NCBI RefSeq assembly: GCF_028618695.1
Contig: NZ_JAQIVI010000697.1
Location: 1-6,204 of the forward strand
Origin: Natrinema soli
GTDB taxonomy: Archaea > Halobacteriota > Halobacteria > Halobacteriales > Natrialbaceae
Length of the DNA stretch: 6,204 nucleotides
Direction of reading: 5' to 3'
Positions 1 to 5,850 of this stretch are shown piece after piece (the stretch's first letter is position 1; each line of letters starts with the position of its first letter). The notes below the pieces were generated by a model. It did not search any database, was not told the origin of the DNA, and saw nothing but the letters and a program-made list of their open reading frames with translations. The position numbers and the translations under genes were made by a program.

Positions 1-635
1 TCGAGCGCACACGCTCGCAGCGCCGCGAGGTACGACGGCGTCGTCCCGTAGTGCTCCCGCGCGAGCGGGATCCCCGCCGCGAGGCCGGACTCGACGTCGG
101 CCTCGAGCAACGCGTCGGTCAGTTTCTCGCTACTGAGATCGAGTTCGGCGGCACCGGCGTAGGTACCGATGCGATCGAGGGTCTGCTCGGCCGCGCTGAC
201 GACCCAGCGGTCCCGGGTGTCGGCGTCGACCGTCGCGATGCTCTCGGGTCGGATCGAGGTGTAGACCTGGTCGGAATCGTCGGGCTGGAAAGTCCGAGCC
301 TTCCCCGTCACCGCGACGAATGCGGGTGGTTCGGCCTGCTCGAGGAAGGCCAGTTCGTCGGGCTGATACTGGCCGGCGTAGACGACGAACGCGCCGGTCG
401 GATCGACGACGCGGGCCCGAACCATCTCGTCGTTGACCGACGTGACCTCGGTCAGCGTTCCGACGGCGAAGACGCGGTTGAGCCGCGCGCCGGTCGGCGT
501 GATCACGTAGTTCGGCGCGCGTTCCTCGTCGCTCTCCGCGTAGGAGAACGAGGCGTCGTCGTACTCGGCAGCGAAGAGGCGGTAGGCGAGCTCTCGCCCC
601 GGAATTTCGTCGTCGCCGTCGCCGTTCGCGCTCAT
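1..635 (-). CDS. rpap1: RPA-associated protein (RPAP, COG3390), 3' end cut by window edge
   Basis: The 211 visible codons are open to the window edge, so the C-terminus is missing. The ATG at 635-633 overlaps the TGA of the upstream RPA gene by four bases (ATGA), which points to translational coupling. The protein begins MSANGDGDDEIPGRELAYRL. Residues about 45-110 look like an OB fold with the segment RARVVDPTGAFVVYAGQY. A helical stretch rich in Leu, Ala and Glu follows (EKLTDALLEADVESGLAAG). This matches the haloarchaeal COG3390 proteins encoded next to RPA genes. In Haloferax volcanii such proteins bind their cognate RPA specifically and act with it in DNA repair, probably as a subunit of the ssDNA-binding complex (established for the family). 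The name rpap1 rather than rpap3 is inferred from the rpa1-like partner. The usual third gene, rpe, would lie beyond base 1. Confidence 0.85.
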   Translation of the reverse strand, partial: MSANGDGDDEIPGRELAYRLFAAEYDDASFSYAESDEERAPNYVITPTGARLNRVFAVGTLTEVTSVNDEMVRARVVDPTGAFVVYAGQYQPDELAFLEQAEPPAFVAVTGKARTFQPDDSDQVYTSIRPESIATVDADTRDRWVVSAAEQTLDRIGTYAGAAELDLSSEKLTDALLEADVESGLAAGIPLAREHYGTTPSYLAALRACAL

Positions 636-1906
636 GCGTCCACCTCCTCGAGGAAGGCAGTCGCACGGGCGGCCGGATCGTCGTCGCTCGCTTCGAATAG
701 CTCGGCGTCGAGATTCGCGCCGTACTCGTCGACCGAGAGGTGTCCCCGGACGCGGTACTCGCGGCCGACGATGCGCTCGCGGATCCGATCCGCGACGACC
801 TCCTGATCCATCGCCTCGCGGGCCTGCTCGAGGGCGTCATCCAGGGTCCCGTCGTAGACTCGCTCGGTGAGTTCGTCGTCGAGGACGACGGTGACGGTCC
901 CGGTGCCGTCGTCGAGGATCGCCTTGACGCGCAGGTCGTCGATCCCGTCGACGTCGCCGTGGGTTCGGCACTGTCCCTTCTGGATGACCCGGTAACACTC
1001 CGGACAGCGCTGAATGAGTCCGGAGCCGTCACGGACCGCGAGCAGGTTCCCGACGACTTCGACGTCGTAGATGCCGCCGGTGCCGACGGCGTCGCCGACG
1101 TCCATCGTCGACGTGTTGGTTCCGACGTCGATGTCGCGGTCGAGCGCGGTGACTCGCGAGAACTCGGAGACGTTGACTTCGGGTACCCCGCGGAACTCCT
1201 GTACGTAGGCGTTCTCGATGCGGACCGTTCCGCCGTCTTCGATTTCGGGGGCCGGATCCCAGTTCGTGAAGGGGAGCCGGCCGCTCTCGTCCCCGAAGAC
1301 GCCGCTCAGGATGTCGGTCTCGCCGTCGCGGCCGTCGATCGTCTTGCGCTCGCACTCGAGGACGCTGACCTCGATGGTGACCGCGCGGTCGCCGGTCCGC
1401 AGCTCGGCCAGTTGCGCGTCGCCGCCGCTCTCGTAGGGGACCTCGAGGGGCTCCTCCTCGAAAGAGAGCGAGGTGCTCTCGCCGAGGTTGAGTTCGGGTT
1501 CGCCGTCCCACTCGCGGACGCCCGCGTTGCCCGCGGTGATCGTGTCGCCCGCCGAGAGGCCGAAGTCCTCCCACGCGGTGTAGTCGATGACACCGGTCTC
1601 GTCGGCCAGTCGGCCTTCGACGATGACGTGATCGGAGCCCTGATAGCGGATCGATCGCTCGCCCGCGGTCAGGACGACGCCGGTAACGGTGACGTTGCCG
1701 TCGTCGGTCGTGATTTCGGCGATGTCCTTCGCCGACGGCGCGCCGCCACCGCCGCCGGACCCGCCGCCGTACTTCCGCCGGAGGCTCTGTTTCGCCTCGT
1801 CGATCGGAACGCTGTACTCCACCAGATTCTGCAGGTCGTCTTTGACCTCCTCTTTGTCAACACCGAGGTCGGAGGCGAGATCCTCGGCATGATCGTCGAG
1901 TTCCAT
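632..1906 (-). CDS. rpa1: Replication protein A, three OB folds plus zinc finger (Rpa1-type ssDNA-binding protein)
   Basis: The 424-residue protein binds single-stranded DNA in replication, recombination and repair. The N-terminus (1-45) is a short helical region. A glycine linker (about 47-56) leads to OB fold A (about 58-150, with EGRLADETGVIDYTAWED) and OB fold B (about 168-256, with SGVFGDESGRLPFTNWD). OB fold C (about 276-405) carries a zinc finger, C301-x2-C304-x8-C313-x2-H316, and the strand DDGTGTVTVVL. Length and domain plan fit the H. volcanii RPA1 type better than the shorter single-OB RPA3 type. I chose ATG 1906 because a TTTTTA box is centred about 27 bases upstream, as in a leaderless promoter. 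In-frame codons up to 2023 would add a basic, Pro-rich 39-residue tail unlike a haloarchaeal protein. The gene overlaps the RPAP gene by four bases. In Halobacterium NRC-1 higher expression of the homologous operon goes with radiation resistance (established knowledge). Confidence 0.93.
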   Translation of the reverse strand: MELDDHAEDLASDLGVDKEEVKDDLQNLVEYSVPIDEAKQSLRRKYGGGSGGGGGAPSAKDIAEITTDDGNVTVTGVVLTAGERSIRYQGSDHVIVEGRLADETGVIDYTAWEDFGLSAGDTITAGNAGVREWDGEPELNLGESTSLSFEEEPLEVPYESGGDAQLAELRTGDRAVTIEVSVLECERKTIDGRDGETDILSGVFGDESGRLPFTNWDPAPEIEDGGTVRIENAYVQEFRGVPEVNVSEFSRVTALDRDIDVGTNTSTMDVGDAVGTGGIYDVEVVGNLLAVRDGSGLIQRCPECYRVIQKGQCRTHGDVDGIDDLRVKAILDDGTGTVTVVLDDELTERVYDGTLDDALEQAREAMDQEVVADRIRERIVGREYRVRGHLSVDEYGANLDAELFEASDDDPAARATAFLEEVDA

Positions 1907-1927
1907 CACTTGCCTTTCGAGTTGGGG

Positions 1928-1938
1928 CGTAAAAAGCG
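1928..1938 (-). promoter_or_regulatory. TATA-box-like promoter of the rpa1 operon
   Basis: On the minus strand this reads CGCTTTTTACG. The T-rich core (1935-1930) is centred about 26-27 bases before the A of the ATG at 1906, the spacing expected when an archaeal transcript starts at or next to the start codon. No good Shine-Dalgarno sequence precedes the ATG; AAAGG about ten bases upstream is the closest. This fits a leaderless mRNA. The transcription start is inferred, not shown. Confidence 0.6.
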
Positions 1939-1973
1939 TTCCCGGAGGAGGGTGGAAGTGAACAGGTCGACCG

Positions 1974-2000
1974 ACCGACGACGTTGACGAGGTCGTCGGT
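1974..2000. promoter_or_regulatory. Perfect 9-bp inverted repeat in the rpa1 upstream region
   Basis: ACCGACGAC (1974-1982) and GTCGTCGGT (1992-2000) are exact reverse complements with a nine-base spacer. A second short palindrome, GGTCGACC, lies at 1965-1972. The repeat sits 68-94 bases before the rpa1 ATG, upstream of its TATA box, and 117 bases before the divergent membrane-protein gene. It could be an operator or activator site. Chance symmetry in GC-rich DNA made of GAC/GTC words is the alternative. Confidence 0.35.
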
Positions 2001-2116
2001 ATTCGTCGTCGGCGTTTCGGCAACGATCAGCATCCATAGCGTCGCGGCCGACCTGCCATAGTAGCTGTCGATTTGCAGGTCACAGCATAGAACAGTCCCG
2101 TCGGAGAGCAATACGA

Positions 2117-2458
2117 ATGGCTACCGTTGAGACCGTCCTTTCGTCGATTTTCAGTACCGTTCCCGAACTTCATTCGGGCCAGCTCGGGCTCCTCTCTGGC
2201 GTTCTCATCGGAATCATCTACTGGCACGGCTACCGCCGGTCGTCGCTCGCTCTTTGCACCGCGTTCTATCTGCTGGCGCTCGGTATCTTGCCCGCTTCCA
2301 CGAGGGGACTCGCGGTGATACAGTCCAAGCCGTGGTACTTCTGCTCGTTCCTGATTCTCGCCTCTTTCGTCGCCGTCGGCGGACGCGCCGTACGGACGCG
2401 GCTGTTGTCCCCCTCGAGCCGCACTCGGTCGCTGGAGGTCGGACAGAAGGACGTCTGA
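2117..2458 (+). CDS. Small membrane protein, three predicted helices, function unknown
   Basis: This 113-residue protein matches no family I can name. Three hydrophobic stretches can be read: about 21-38 (LGLLSGVLIGIIYWHGY), 44-59 (LALCTAFYLLALGIL) and 72-88 (PWYFCSFLILASFVAVGG). A basic, Ser/Arg-rich tail of some 25 residues follows, probably cytoplasmic. The ATG at 2117 follows the weak Shine-Dalgarno-like GGAGAG at 2103-2108, and a weak CATAGAA about 28 bases upstream could be a TATA box. Codon use is less GC-biased at third positions than in the neighbours (GTT, CTT, TCT, CAT, ATT occur), which may mean low expression or a foreign origin. It is divergent from rpa1 and convergent with the propeller gene, so no operon partner suggests a role. 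Membrane-protein hydrophobicity supports a real gene. Confidence 0.7.
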   Translation: MATVETVLSSIFSTVPELHSGQLGLLSGVLIGIIYWHGYRRSSLALCTAFYLLALGILPASTRGLAVIQSKPWYFCSFLILASFVAVGGRAVRTRLLSPSSRTRSLEVGQKDV

Positions 2459-2468
2459 CCGGTCCGCT

Positions 2469-2490
2469 CTCCCTCGCCGACGAGACGGAG
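2469..2490. terminator. Hairpin between convergent genes
   Basis: CTCC-CTCG, loop CCGA, CGAG, two-base bulge AC, then GGAG gives eight base pairs in the 72-base gap between two convergent stop codons (2458 and 2531). No T tract follows on either strand, so it is at best a weak or processing-type 3' end. Short CTCG/CGAG pairs are common in this genome, which lowers confidence. Confidence 0.25.
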
Positions 2491-2530
2491 ATGGGAATCA
2501 CCCACGGAGCAGCGGAGGCCACCGACCGCG

Positions 2531-3928
2531 TTACTTCCGTTCGCGGGAGACGGGGAAGCGAAACCAGATACCGGCATCGCGGAGTTTCCATCTGATCTCG
2601 AGACCCGCCCAGGTCAGCCCTGACAGGAGTCCCACGGCGATAGCGGCGGCTGCAGTTTTGCCGATCCAGACCGGAGCGACGAAGATCAGCGCGTTATAGA
2701 TCCGATGGGGGAGGATCGACTCGACGATGCCGCCGAGGAACGCGAACGGGTCGATCCCGAAGCCGCCGGTTCCGCCGGCGTCTTCGGTTACCGTCCGGGA
2801 CTCGAGGCCGAGTTCCCGGGCGCTCTGGCCACTCTCGCTTTCGGCACCGGCCTCGAGGCGCTCGGCTTCGTAGGGGAGCGTCGACTCGACCTCCCAGACG
2901 ATGTCGCCCGACTCGTTGACGGCCATAACGCGGTTGCCGTGGGTGTCGGTGATCAAGGTGTTCCCGTTCGGAAGTCGGTCCGCGTCGCGGGGCCATTGGA
3001 TCCGCTCGTCTTCCCACAGCCAGCTTCGGTTCCACTCGCCGTCCTCGCGCTGGAACTCCTCGATCTGGCCGTTCTCGGAGTCGGCGACGAGGACGGCCGG
3101 TCCGCCTCGACTCTCGGGGATGAAGTCGGGATTGTGCTGTTCGTACAGAACGTTGGCGTCGTTCTCGCCGCCGAGGGTCCACCCCTCGAGCAGGCCCTCC
3201 TCCCGATCGAGGAAGACGACCCGATCCTGGTTTCGGAGACTGACCATGATCCGGCCCGCCATCCGGCCGTCCTCGATGTACTCGACGTCGTTGATGTGCG
3301 TCCAGTCGTTCGGGAACGAGTGGCCGCTCTCCAGCGGGAACTCGCTCTGGGCGTCCCAGAGCCATTCGATAATCTCGGTCTCCGTGTCGACGATGAAGAC
3401 CAGATCCGCGACGATGTCGGCGACGAGGACGTGGCGTTCGTCGATGCGATCCGCGTCGTGCCACTCGGCGGCGGCCTCCTTGTGATCGAAGCGTTCGTAG
3501 ACGACCTCGACGTCCCCGGTCTCGAGGTCGACACGCTCGATGACGTTCCTGGCGCACGGCGGAGCGCCGCAGTTGGCCCCTTCCGTGTGGATCGTATCGG
3601 TCGCGGTGTACTCGACGGTCAGCGGATCGCCCTCGACCGGATCGACGTCGAAGTACTTCGTTCGCGAGTTGTTGTAGTAGCGGACTTCGCCGCTCGGCGC
3701 GTAGGCCGTGATCGTCCCGGTTCGACCCGATTCGGTCACGACCGTGTGGTTCTCGGTCGGGGGTGCCTCCGGGACGGCTTCTTTCGACGCCGTCGAGAGG
3801 CCGTCCGACGCCGCAGCGGCGACGACGACGGTCGAGAGCAGAACGACGATGCCGAAGCCGGCCCGAATCCGGGTGCGCGTGAGCGCCGATCGGACTCGAG
3901 CGAGCGACGAACGCGGATGGGGCGTCAC
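2531..3928 (-). CDS. Membrane-anchored arylsulfotransferase-like beta-propeller protein
   Basis: The 465-residue protein resembles the haloarchaeal arylsulfotransferase (ASST)-like family, a beta-propeller fold. An N-terminal hydrophobic segment (about 22-41) follows an Arg-rich start and would act as a signal anchor. A C-terminal hydrophobic region (about 411-446) gives a second anchor, so the propeller probably faces outside. Blade-start motifs recur: HDADR (157-161), HINDVEYI (211-218), HNPDFI (265-270) and RDADRLPNGNTLITD (314-328), followed by H330 in DTHGN. C120 and C125 could form a disulfide. Bacterial ASST enzymes transfer sulfate between phenols through a catalytic His. I cannot place that residue with certainty, so enzymatic activity is unproven and a binding or scaffold role is possible. 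The GTG start at 3928 has a GGAGG seven bases upstream, and the first internal Met is residue 223. Confidence 0.82.
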   Translation of the reverse strand: MTPHPRSSLARVRSALTRTRIRAGFGIVVLLSTVVVAAAASDGLSTASKEAVPEAPPTENHTVVTESGRTGTITAYAPSGEVRYYNNSRTKYFDVDPVEGDPLTVEYTATDTIHTEGANCGAPPCARNVIERVDLETGDVEVVYERFDHKEAAAEWHDADRIDERHVLVADIVADLVFIVDTETEIIEWLWDAQSEFPLESGHSFPNDWTHINDVEYIEDGRMAGRIMVSLRNQDRVVFLDREEGLLEGWTLGGENDANVLYEQHNPDFIPESRGGPAVLVADSENGQIEEFQREDGEWNRSWLWEDERIQWPRDADRLPNGNTLITDTHGNRVMAVNESGDIVWEVESTLPYEAERLEAGAESESGQSARELGLESRTVTEDAGGTGGFGIDPFAFLGGIVESILPHRIYNALIFVAPVWIGKTAAAAIAVGLLSGLTWAGLEIRWKLRDAGIWFRFPVSRERK

Positions 3929-3945
3929 GGTACTCCCTCCGTGAC
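3924..3945 (-). promoter_or_regulatory. Shine-Dalgarno and GTG start inside a hairpin
   Basis: On the minus strand GGAGG (3940-3936) precedes the GTG start (3928-3926) by seven bases and decides this start. The same DNA is a perfect inverted repeat: GTCACGG (3924-3930) and CCGTGAC (3939-3945) with an eight-base loop. In the mRNA the GTG start lies in the 3' arm, and the Shine-Dalgarno sequence spans the loop and the 5' arm. Folding would hide the start from ribosomes. This may limit translation; regulation is inference. Confidence 0.5.
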
Positions 3946-4090
3946 CATCGATGGAGCCGCTCGGGAAGCCATCGGTGTTCGATTTCAGGGAGAGGTAGTA
4001 GTAGCTTTCCCGCGCATTCGCGACTCGACCGCGATGCGACCGCGGATCGGCCTGACCGGGACGCTGACTGGTGCGGTCCGATCGAACGCG

Positions 4091-5086
4091 TCAGGGCCGC
4101 GGGGCGGCCTTCTGCAGCGCCGTCTCGGCGATGTTGCCGCCGTAGTCGGCGCTCCGTGACAGCGAGTCGACGATCAACCCCAGCGACTGGGCCTGCACCG
4201 AATCGAGATCCCGGAGCATATCGTCGATCTGGCGCGTGTGCTCGTCGATCTCGAGGACGGCCTCCCGGGCGTCGTGGCCGAGCCGATTCGCCTCTCCGGT
4301 TTCGTCGGCGAACAGCGCGTCCATCGACTTCTCGAGGACGGTGGAGGCGTCCGTATGCAACTCCTCGAGCGCCTCGGCGACCGGCTCGGGGATCTCCTCG
4401 AGTTTGAGCGCGATGTTGCTGATCTTGGCGGCGTGGTCGGCGACGCGCTCGAGCTGGCGGGCGCTCGAGTGAAAGTCGAAACAGTCCTCGCGCGGGACGC
4501 CCAGTTCCTCGGCGGCGCGGGGCGAACGCAGGGTGGCGCGGAAGATCCGCGAGACGACGAGCCAGAGCCGGTCGACGTCGTCGTCGCGCTCGATCACGTC
4601 GCGGGCGATGTCGTCGTCGTTCTCGATCAGCGCGGTCACCGCGTCCTCGAGCATCGATTGGGCGATCAGGCGCATCCGCGTGACGGCGTTGACGATCGAC
4701 AGCTCCGAGGAATCGAGGAGGTCCTGGATGACCACGCTGTCGTTCGTCTCCTCGAGCACTTCGACGCCGACCAGCCCCTGTGTCGCACTGCGGATCGCCC
4801 GGCGCTGGTCAGTCGTGATGCGTCCCGCCTCGAGTCTGATGATGTCGAAGCCGCTGACGTACATCGTCATGACGGCGCGGGTCAGGCGGTCGCCCTCGAT
4901 GCTCGAGATGTCGAGGGTCCCCTCCTGGCGCTCCGTTTCGCTCTGGGGGGTCAGCAACAGCGCGCTGTCTTCGGGATAGAACTCGACGGTCGTGCCGGCG
5001 CTGACGTCGTTGTCGGTCGCCCACGTTTTCGGCAGCGAGACGGTGTACGTCGATCCGCCGGTCACCTGGACTTTTCGCGTCTCCAT
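4091..5086 (-). CDS. PhoU-family regulator with N-terminal SpoVT/AbrB-type DNA-binding domain
   Basis: The 331-residue protein starts with a swapped-hairpin AbrB/SpoVT-like domain (about 1-47: METRKVQVTGGSTYTVSLPK, then a V-x-A-G-T-x-V-E-F strand). An all-helical region with two PhoU-type repeats follows (about 120-225 and 235-325). PhoU acidic motifs are visible: ERDDDVDRL (166-174), E213-R-V-A-D217-H and D314 in RSADYGGNIAE. PhoU proteins bind metal clusters through such residues and restrain phosphate uptake (Pst) and phosphate signalling. The DNA-binding fusion is a known archaeal variant and suggests direct transcriptional control. No pst genes are adjacent, so its target is not shown here. 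The ATG at 5086 has a strong TATA box about 27-30 bases upstream and no Shine-Dalgarno sequence, which suggests a leaderless mRNA. The next gene on the strand begins 162 bases downstream. Confidence 0.92.
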   Translation of the reverse strand: METRKVQVTGGSTYTVSLPKTWATDNDVSAGTTVEFYPEDSALLLTPQSETERQEGTLDISSIEGDRLTRAVMTMYVSGFDIIRLEAGRITTDQRRAIRSATQGLVGVEVLEETNDSVVIQDLLDSSELSIVNAVTRMRLIAQSMLEDAVTALIENDDDIARDVIERDDDVDRLWLVVSRIFRATLRSPRAAEELGVPREDCFDFHSSARQLERVADHAAKISNIALKLEEIPEPVAEALEELHTDASTVLEKSMDALFADETGEANRLGHDAREAVLEIDEHTRQIDDMLRDLDSVQAQSLGLIVDSLSRSADYGGNIAETALQKAAPRP

Positions 5087-5107
5087 GTGGTCGGATGTAG
5101 CCCGCTC

Positions 5108-5120
5108 GAATATAAATATA
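5108..5120 (-). promoter_or_regulatory. TATA box of the PhoU-family gene
   Basis: The minus strand reads TATATTTATATTC, the most AT-rich run in this GC-rich window. It is centred about 28 bases before the ATG at 5086, as expected for an archaeal promoter starting transcription at or within a few bases of the start codon. Confidence 0.75.
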
Positions 5121-5126
5121 GGCGCA

Positions 5127-5153
5127 TCTATAGAGGGTCGTTAGCATACTAAC
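5127..5153. promoter_or_regulatory. Palindromes upstream of the PhoU-family promoter
   Basis: GTTAGCATACTAAC (5140-5153) is two exact five-base arms, GTTAG and CTAAC, around CATA. Beside it lies the perfect palindrome TCTATAGA (5127-5134). Both sit directly upstream of the TATA box at 5108-5120, where an archaeal activator site or a far operator would be. Binding by the PhoU-family protein itself (autoregulation) is possible but only inferred. Confidence 0.4.
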
Positions 5154-5236
5154 AACGCTCGATACAGGCGGATATTATCGCAGTTCTACCCGAAATGTCC
5201 CCGCATAGAACGTCATGTGACTGGTTAGGAGTTGAG

Positions 5237-5251
5237 TCTATATAGATTAAT
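5237..5251 (+). promoter_or_regulatory. Symmetric TATA-like element, candidate promoter of the downstream gene
   Basis: TCTATATAGA (5237-5246) is a perfect ten-base palindrome continued by TTAAT. It is the only clear TATA-like run ahead of the plus-strand gene at 5378. A transcript from it would begin near 5268 and carry a leader of about 110 bases, unlike the leaderless promoters elsewhere in the window. Being symmetric it could also work leftward. Confidence 0.4.
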
Positions 5252-5377
5252 TCGAGCCGCTTTCTGTGTTTCGCAGTCGGCGCTATCGATCGTCCCACTC
5301 GAGGATGCCCCGTTCGAGGATCGCCGCTTCCGTACGAAAGCCTCGCCCTCTTCCGCGTTCCAGTGCAATCCTCCTCC

Positions 5378-5740
5378 ATGATTGGCGCCTACACGATCGG
5401 CAAGAAAGCGGTCAGGTTCGGCTACAAACGCTACGGGATTCCGGGCGCGATCGCGACCGGCGGTGGGGCACTCGCGGGCTATCTGATCGTTCGACGAGCG
5501 CTGAAATCGTCGGCCAACGGCGGGAACGTCGATTCGGCGATCGACGCGGGAGCGATCCAGTCCGCGGTCGACGAGAAGGGGCTGAGCGCGGTGACCGATA
5601 CGGGGACCCTCGAGCGGGCGATCAACGAGGAGGAGGTCGGGTCGACAGTCGACATGGACGACGTCCAGTCGTCGGCCGAGGCGGAGACCGACGAGTTCAC
5701 CGACGACACGGGCGCGGGCGACTCGAGCGCCGAGAGCTGA
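5378..5740 (+). CDS. Single-helix membrane protein with a repeat-rich acidic tail, function unknown
   Basis: This 120-residue protein is of no family I recognise. It begins with a basic segment (MIGAYTIGKKAVRFGYKRYG), then one predicted membrane helix (about 21-39, Gly/Ala-rich) ended by RR. The rest is acidic and probably cytoplasmic. Residues 47-100 divide into six contiguous nine-residue units of the form [D/N]-x-x-x-[V/I/L]-x-[S/R]-[A/T]-[V/I], for example NGGNVDSAI, DAGAIQSAV, DTGTLERAI and NEEEVGSTV. Such heptad-like spacing suggests helical repeats or a protein-binding tail. I chose ATG 5378; GTG 5363 would add five residues (MQSSS). Neither start has a Shine-Dalgarno sequence, and CCTCCTCC directly before the ATG is the anti-Shine-Dalgarno sense. 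The gene is divergent from the PhoU-family gene. Confidence 0.75.
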   Translation: MIGAYTIGKKAVRFGYKRYGIPGAIATGGGALAGYLIVRRALKSSANGGNVDSAIDAGAIQSAVDEKGLSAVTDTGTLERAINEEEVGSTVDMDDVQSSAEAETDEFTDDTGAGDSSAES

Positions 5741-5750
5741 ACCGGGGACT

Positions 5751-5780
5751 GGCTCGCCCGTCACGAGACGGGTGTCAGCC
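5751..5780 (+). terminator. Stem-loop just after the repeat-protein gene
   Basis: CCCGTC (5757-5762) and GACGGG (5767-5772) form a perfect six-base stem with loop ACGA. The stem extends by a G-T and a C-G pair, a two-base bulge, and GGCT/AGCC (5751-5754 with 5777-5780). It begins ten bases after the TGA at 5740. No T tract follows, so it may mark an RNA 3' end by structure or processing rather than a classic terminator. Confidence 0.4.
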
Positions 5781-5850
5781 GCCAGCTACCATCGACTAAC
5801 CGCCAGCAGCCAGCCATCACCGGCCAGCCATCACCGACCAACCACTAGCG
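5781..5850. repeat. Degenerate 14-bp tandem repeat array
   Basis: GCCAGCCATCACCG occurs twice without a gap (5809-5822 and 5823-5836). In the same 14-base phase, 5781-5794 matches at 11 of 14 bases, 5837-5850 at 9, and 5795-5808 at 7. The array fills much of the 236-base gap between two plus-strand genes. The rest of this gap (5851-5976) holds no gene I can support, only the short palindrome GATTCCGAATC at 5890-5900. Confidence 0.6.

Noticed and set aside
1747..1776. Glycine-codon run resembling a simple repeat
   Set aside because: It encodes the flexible linker between the N-terminal region and the first OB fold of RPA, a normal feature of such proteins.
740..1987. Plus-strand 415-codon open frame
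   Set aside because: It is antisense to the clear RPA gene with its OB folds and zinc finger. Long antisense frames are expected in GC-rich coding DNA, and the translation shows no family.
2705..4159. Plus-strand 484-codon open frame
   Set aside because: It is longer than the real gene on the other strand but lies antisense to the propeller gene and part of the PhoU-family gene, crosses their gap, and looks like mirrored acidic/aliphatic codons without domains.
4238..5152. Plus-strand 304-codon open frame
   Set aside because: Antisense to the PhoU-family gene. Its end passes through that gene's promoter, and its sequence has no recognisable domain.
5299..5321. TCGAGGAT twice, 15 bases apart
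   Set aside because: Words built on TCGAG are very frequent in this genome, so two copies close together need no special explanation.
5149..5379. Minus-strand 76-codon frame upstream of the PhoU-family gene
   Set aside because: Basic, Cys-rich composition unlike haloarchaeal proteins. It covers the divergent regulatory region and has no promoter or ribosome site.
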